Assembly: GCF_012034935.1 (NCBI RefSeq)
Contig: NZ_JAATEN010000010.1
Location: 1-64,000, forward strand
Length of the DNA: 64,000 bases
Direction of reading: 5' to 3'
Origin: Streptomyces zingiberis
GTDB taxonomy: Bacteria; Actinomycetota; Actinomycetes; Streptomycetales; Streptomycetaceae
This document shows positions 62,794 through 64,000 of this stretch, piece after piece. The notes under the pieces were generated by a model. That model was not told the DNA's origin. It searched no databases and saw only the letters and a program-made list of their open reading frames with translations. The position numbers and the translations under genes are program-made. The first letter of the stretch is position 1; each line of letters starts with the position of its first letter.

Positions 62794-63282
62794 GTTCTCC
62801 TCCATACGGTAGGGACGGGCAGGCGCCGGGGCAGCCGGGAGCGGATGGCGACCGGAACTCCGGCGAGCGCGGCGTCACTCACTGTGACGGTGTGTCGGGT
62901 CCAGCGTCAAGGCGGGGCCGGGGCTGTGGAAAAACGGAGCCGGCGGCCAGTGGCCCTGTGGACAACCGGAGTTGTGGGCGAGGACGGCGTAGCGTGTTCC
63001 GGCAGGACACTCCCGTTGGGCCGTTGGGCCGTTGGGCCGGGGCGCTGTGGCGCCGGTGGCCCACCCGTAACCAGGCCACGGCCGCGGGGATCCGCCTCCG
63101 GACGCGGCCCCCGAGGAACTCCGGCGGCCGGGGCGCCGAACCCGGAGTGGCCGGAGCGGCCGAGGCGGCGCGGGGCGGGGCGGGACCGCCGCGCCCGCTC
63201 GGGCCCCGCACAGCGGGAGCGCCGGTGTTGTGGGGAACGGCCACATGTCGGGGGTGCCGCCCCGCTCCTACCTTCCTCGGAC
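62794..63282. other. Divergent intergenic region amidohydrolase / esterase (489 bp)
   Basis: No gene supported. It contains two DnaA-box-like elements (62925-62933 and 62957-62965), CCGTTGGG repeated three times in tandem at 63013-63036, and GC-rich filler to the esterase start. Confidence 0.5.
62925..62965 (-). promoter_or_regulatory. Pair of DnaA-box-like elements
   Basis: On the minus strand TTGTCCACA (62957-62965) matches the Streptomyces DnaA box exactly and TTTTCCACA (62925-62933) is a near match in the same orientation, 32 bp apart (about three helical turns). Two sites are far too few for an origin. Confidence 0.4.
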
Positions 63283-64000
63283 ATGACCCCCACCTCATCA
63301 TCCCCACCCCCGTCCTCACCCGCTCCCCGCTCCCCGTATCCCTCCCCACGACCGGCCGTCCGCCGTCCCGTCCGCCGGGGTTCCCGTCCGGCCGGTGTCC
63401 TGACGCTGTTCGCGGCTCTCACGGCCTTGTTCCTCCTCGTCCCCGCCACCGCCCGGGCGGCCGAGGCGCCCTCCGGCGCGGGAACCGCCGGGGCCGCCCC
63501 CACCGGGGCCACCGCCGCCGTCCAGGAGGTCACCGGATTCGGCTCCAACCCCGGTGCCCTGCGGATGTACCGCTACGTCCCGGACGGACTGCCCACCGGC
63601 CGGCCCGTGGTCGTCGCGCTGCACGGCTGCACCCAGGAGGCCCCGGCCTACGGCGCCGACTCCGGGTGGACCGAACTGGCCGACCGCTGGGGTTTCTCGG
63701 TCGTCCTGCCCGGCCAGACCACCGCGAACAACCTGAGCCGCTGCTTCAACTGGTTCCAGACCACCGACATCGCCCGCGGTCAGGGCGAGGCCGCCTCCAT
63801 CGCGCAGATGGTCGCCCGGCAGGTCGCGGACGCGGGCGCCGACGCCTCCCGGGTCCACATCACCGGGCTCTCGGCGGGCGGCGGGATGACGAGCGTGATG
63901 CTCGCCGCCTATCCGGAGCTGTTCGCCGCCGGCGGGATCGTGGCCGGGCTGCCGTACGGCTGCGCGCAGGCGGCGGGGTCGCCGTACGTCTGCATGTACG
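63283..64000 (+). CDS. Secreted PHB-depolymerase-family esterase (3' end outside window)
   Basis: 239 codons are visible from ATG 63283 and the gene runs off the right edge. A long Pro/Ser/Arg-rich N-terminus leads to a hydrophobic signal segment (GVLTLFAALTALFLLVPATA) with likely cleavage after ARA. The esterase domain shows the oxyanion region VVVALHGCTQEAPAYGADSG and the nucleophile elbow ITGLSAGGGMTSVM. CFNWF after the strand-turn is typical of extracellular polyhydroxybutyrate depolymerases and acetylxylan or feruloyl esterases of this family. A C-terminal binding domain, if any, cannot be seen. Confidence 0.88.
   Translation, partial: MTPTSSSPPPSSPAPRSPYPSPRPAVRRPVRRGSRPAGVLTLFAALTALFLLVPATARAAEAPSGAGTAGAAPTGATAAVQEVTGFGSNPGALRMYRYVPDGLPTGRPVVVALHGCTQEAPAYGADSGWTELADRWGFSVVLPGQTTANNLSRCFNWFQTTDIARGQGEAASIAQMVARQVADAGADASRVHITGLSAGGGMTSVMLAAYPELFAAGGIVAGLPYGCAQAAGSPYVCMY

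Noticed and set aside
62900..63240. Replication origin
   Set aside because: Only two DnaA-like boxes and no dnaA/dnaN genes.

Overview
The window is very GC-rich actinobacterial DNA. Gene content and order point to a Streptomyces chromosome core. From memory, most of it matches the S. coelicolor stretch running from mtrA-mtrB-lpqB (about SCO3013) through secA, NAD-glutamate dehydrogenase, pkaA/pkaB, prfB and ftsEX to smpB-ssrA (about SCO2966). Supporting hallmarks are GTG starts, leaderless-type -10 boxes, an orphan sugar ABC transporter without its own ATPase, and an LAXTG sortase substrate. I could not run any search; family names rest on motifs I can read.

Layout. 0.1-5.7 kb (minus strand): MoxR ATPase, DUF58, DUF4350, DUF4129 and a multi-pass membrane protein, translationally coupled. 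5.9-12.6 kb (plus): mtnA, the MtrAB-LpqB cell-envelope signalling operon, and a ComF-type phosphoribosyltransferase. 13-19.4 kb: hibernation factor Hpf, an orphan NarL-type regulator, a YcaQ/AlkX-type DNA glycosylase on the opposite strand, and secA with a strong terminator. 19.7-22.3 kb: Rv3235-like protein, DUF6912 protein, HAD hydrolase. 22.9-27.9 kb: the giant NAD-dependent glutamate dehydrogenase. 28.1-34.2 kb: three glycosyltransferase genes, one fused to a CDP-glycerol polymerase domain, probably for a teichoic-acid-like wall polymer.

34.2-38.4 kb looks like an accessory block. It holds an Abi-family HEPN protein whose 5' side carries consecutive RNA-type hairpins, a VOC protein, a streptogramin B lyase (Vgb) with an alpha/beta hydrolase, and an isochorismatase-fold protein. 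38.6-42.3 kb: a sugar ABC importer whose first permease carries an Ig-like extracytoplasmic insert. 42.9-51.1 kb: a 1347-residue FHA-FtsK ATPase divergent from Ser/Thr kinases PkaA and PkaB. 51.4-58.4 kb: prfB, a glycine-rich LAETG surface protein, a tiny zinc-ribbon membrane protein, ftsE, ftsX, an S41 protease and smpB. 58.8-59.2 kb: ssrA (tmRNA). After that come an unrecognised protein with an internal duplication, a small lipoprotein, an amidohydrolase, and a secreted PHB-depolymerase-type esterase cut by the right edge.

The most interesting candidate system is the Abi (HEPN) gene with the structured region directly upstream (34.28-35.2 kb), which may be a protein toxin plus RNA antitoxin. 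Other notable items are the permease with the Ig-like insert, the FHA-FtsK/kinase island, a perfect tandem MtrA-type box at mtrA, and a duplicated-domain protein beside ssrA.
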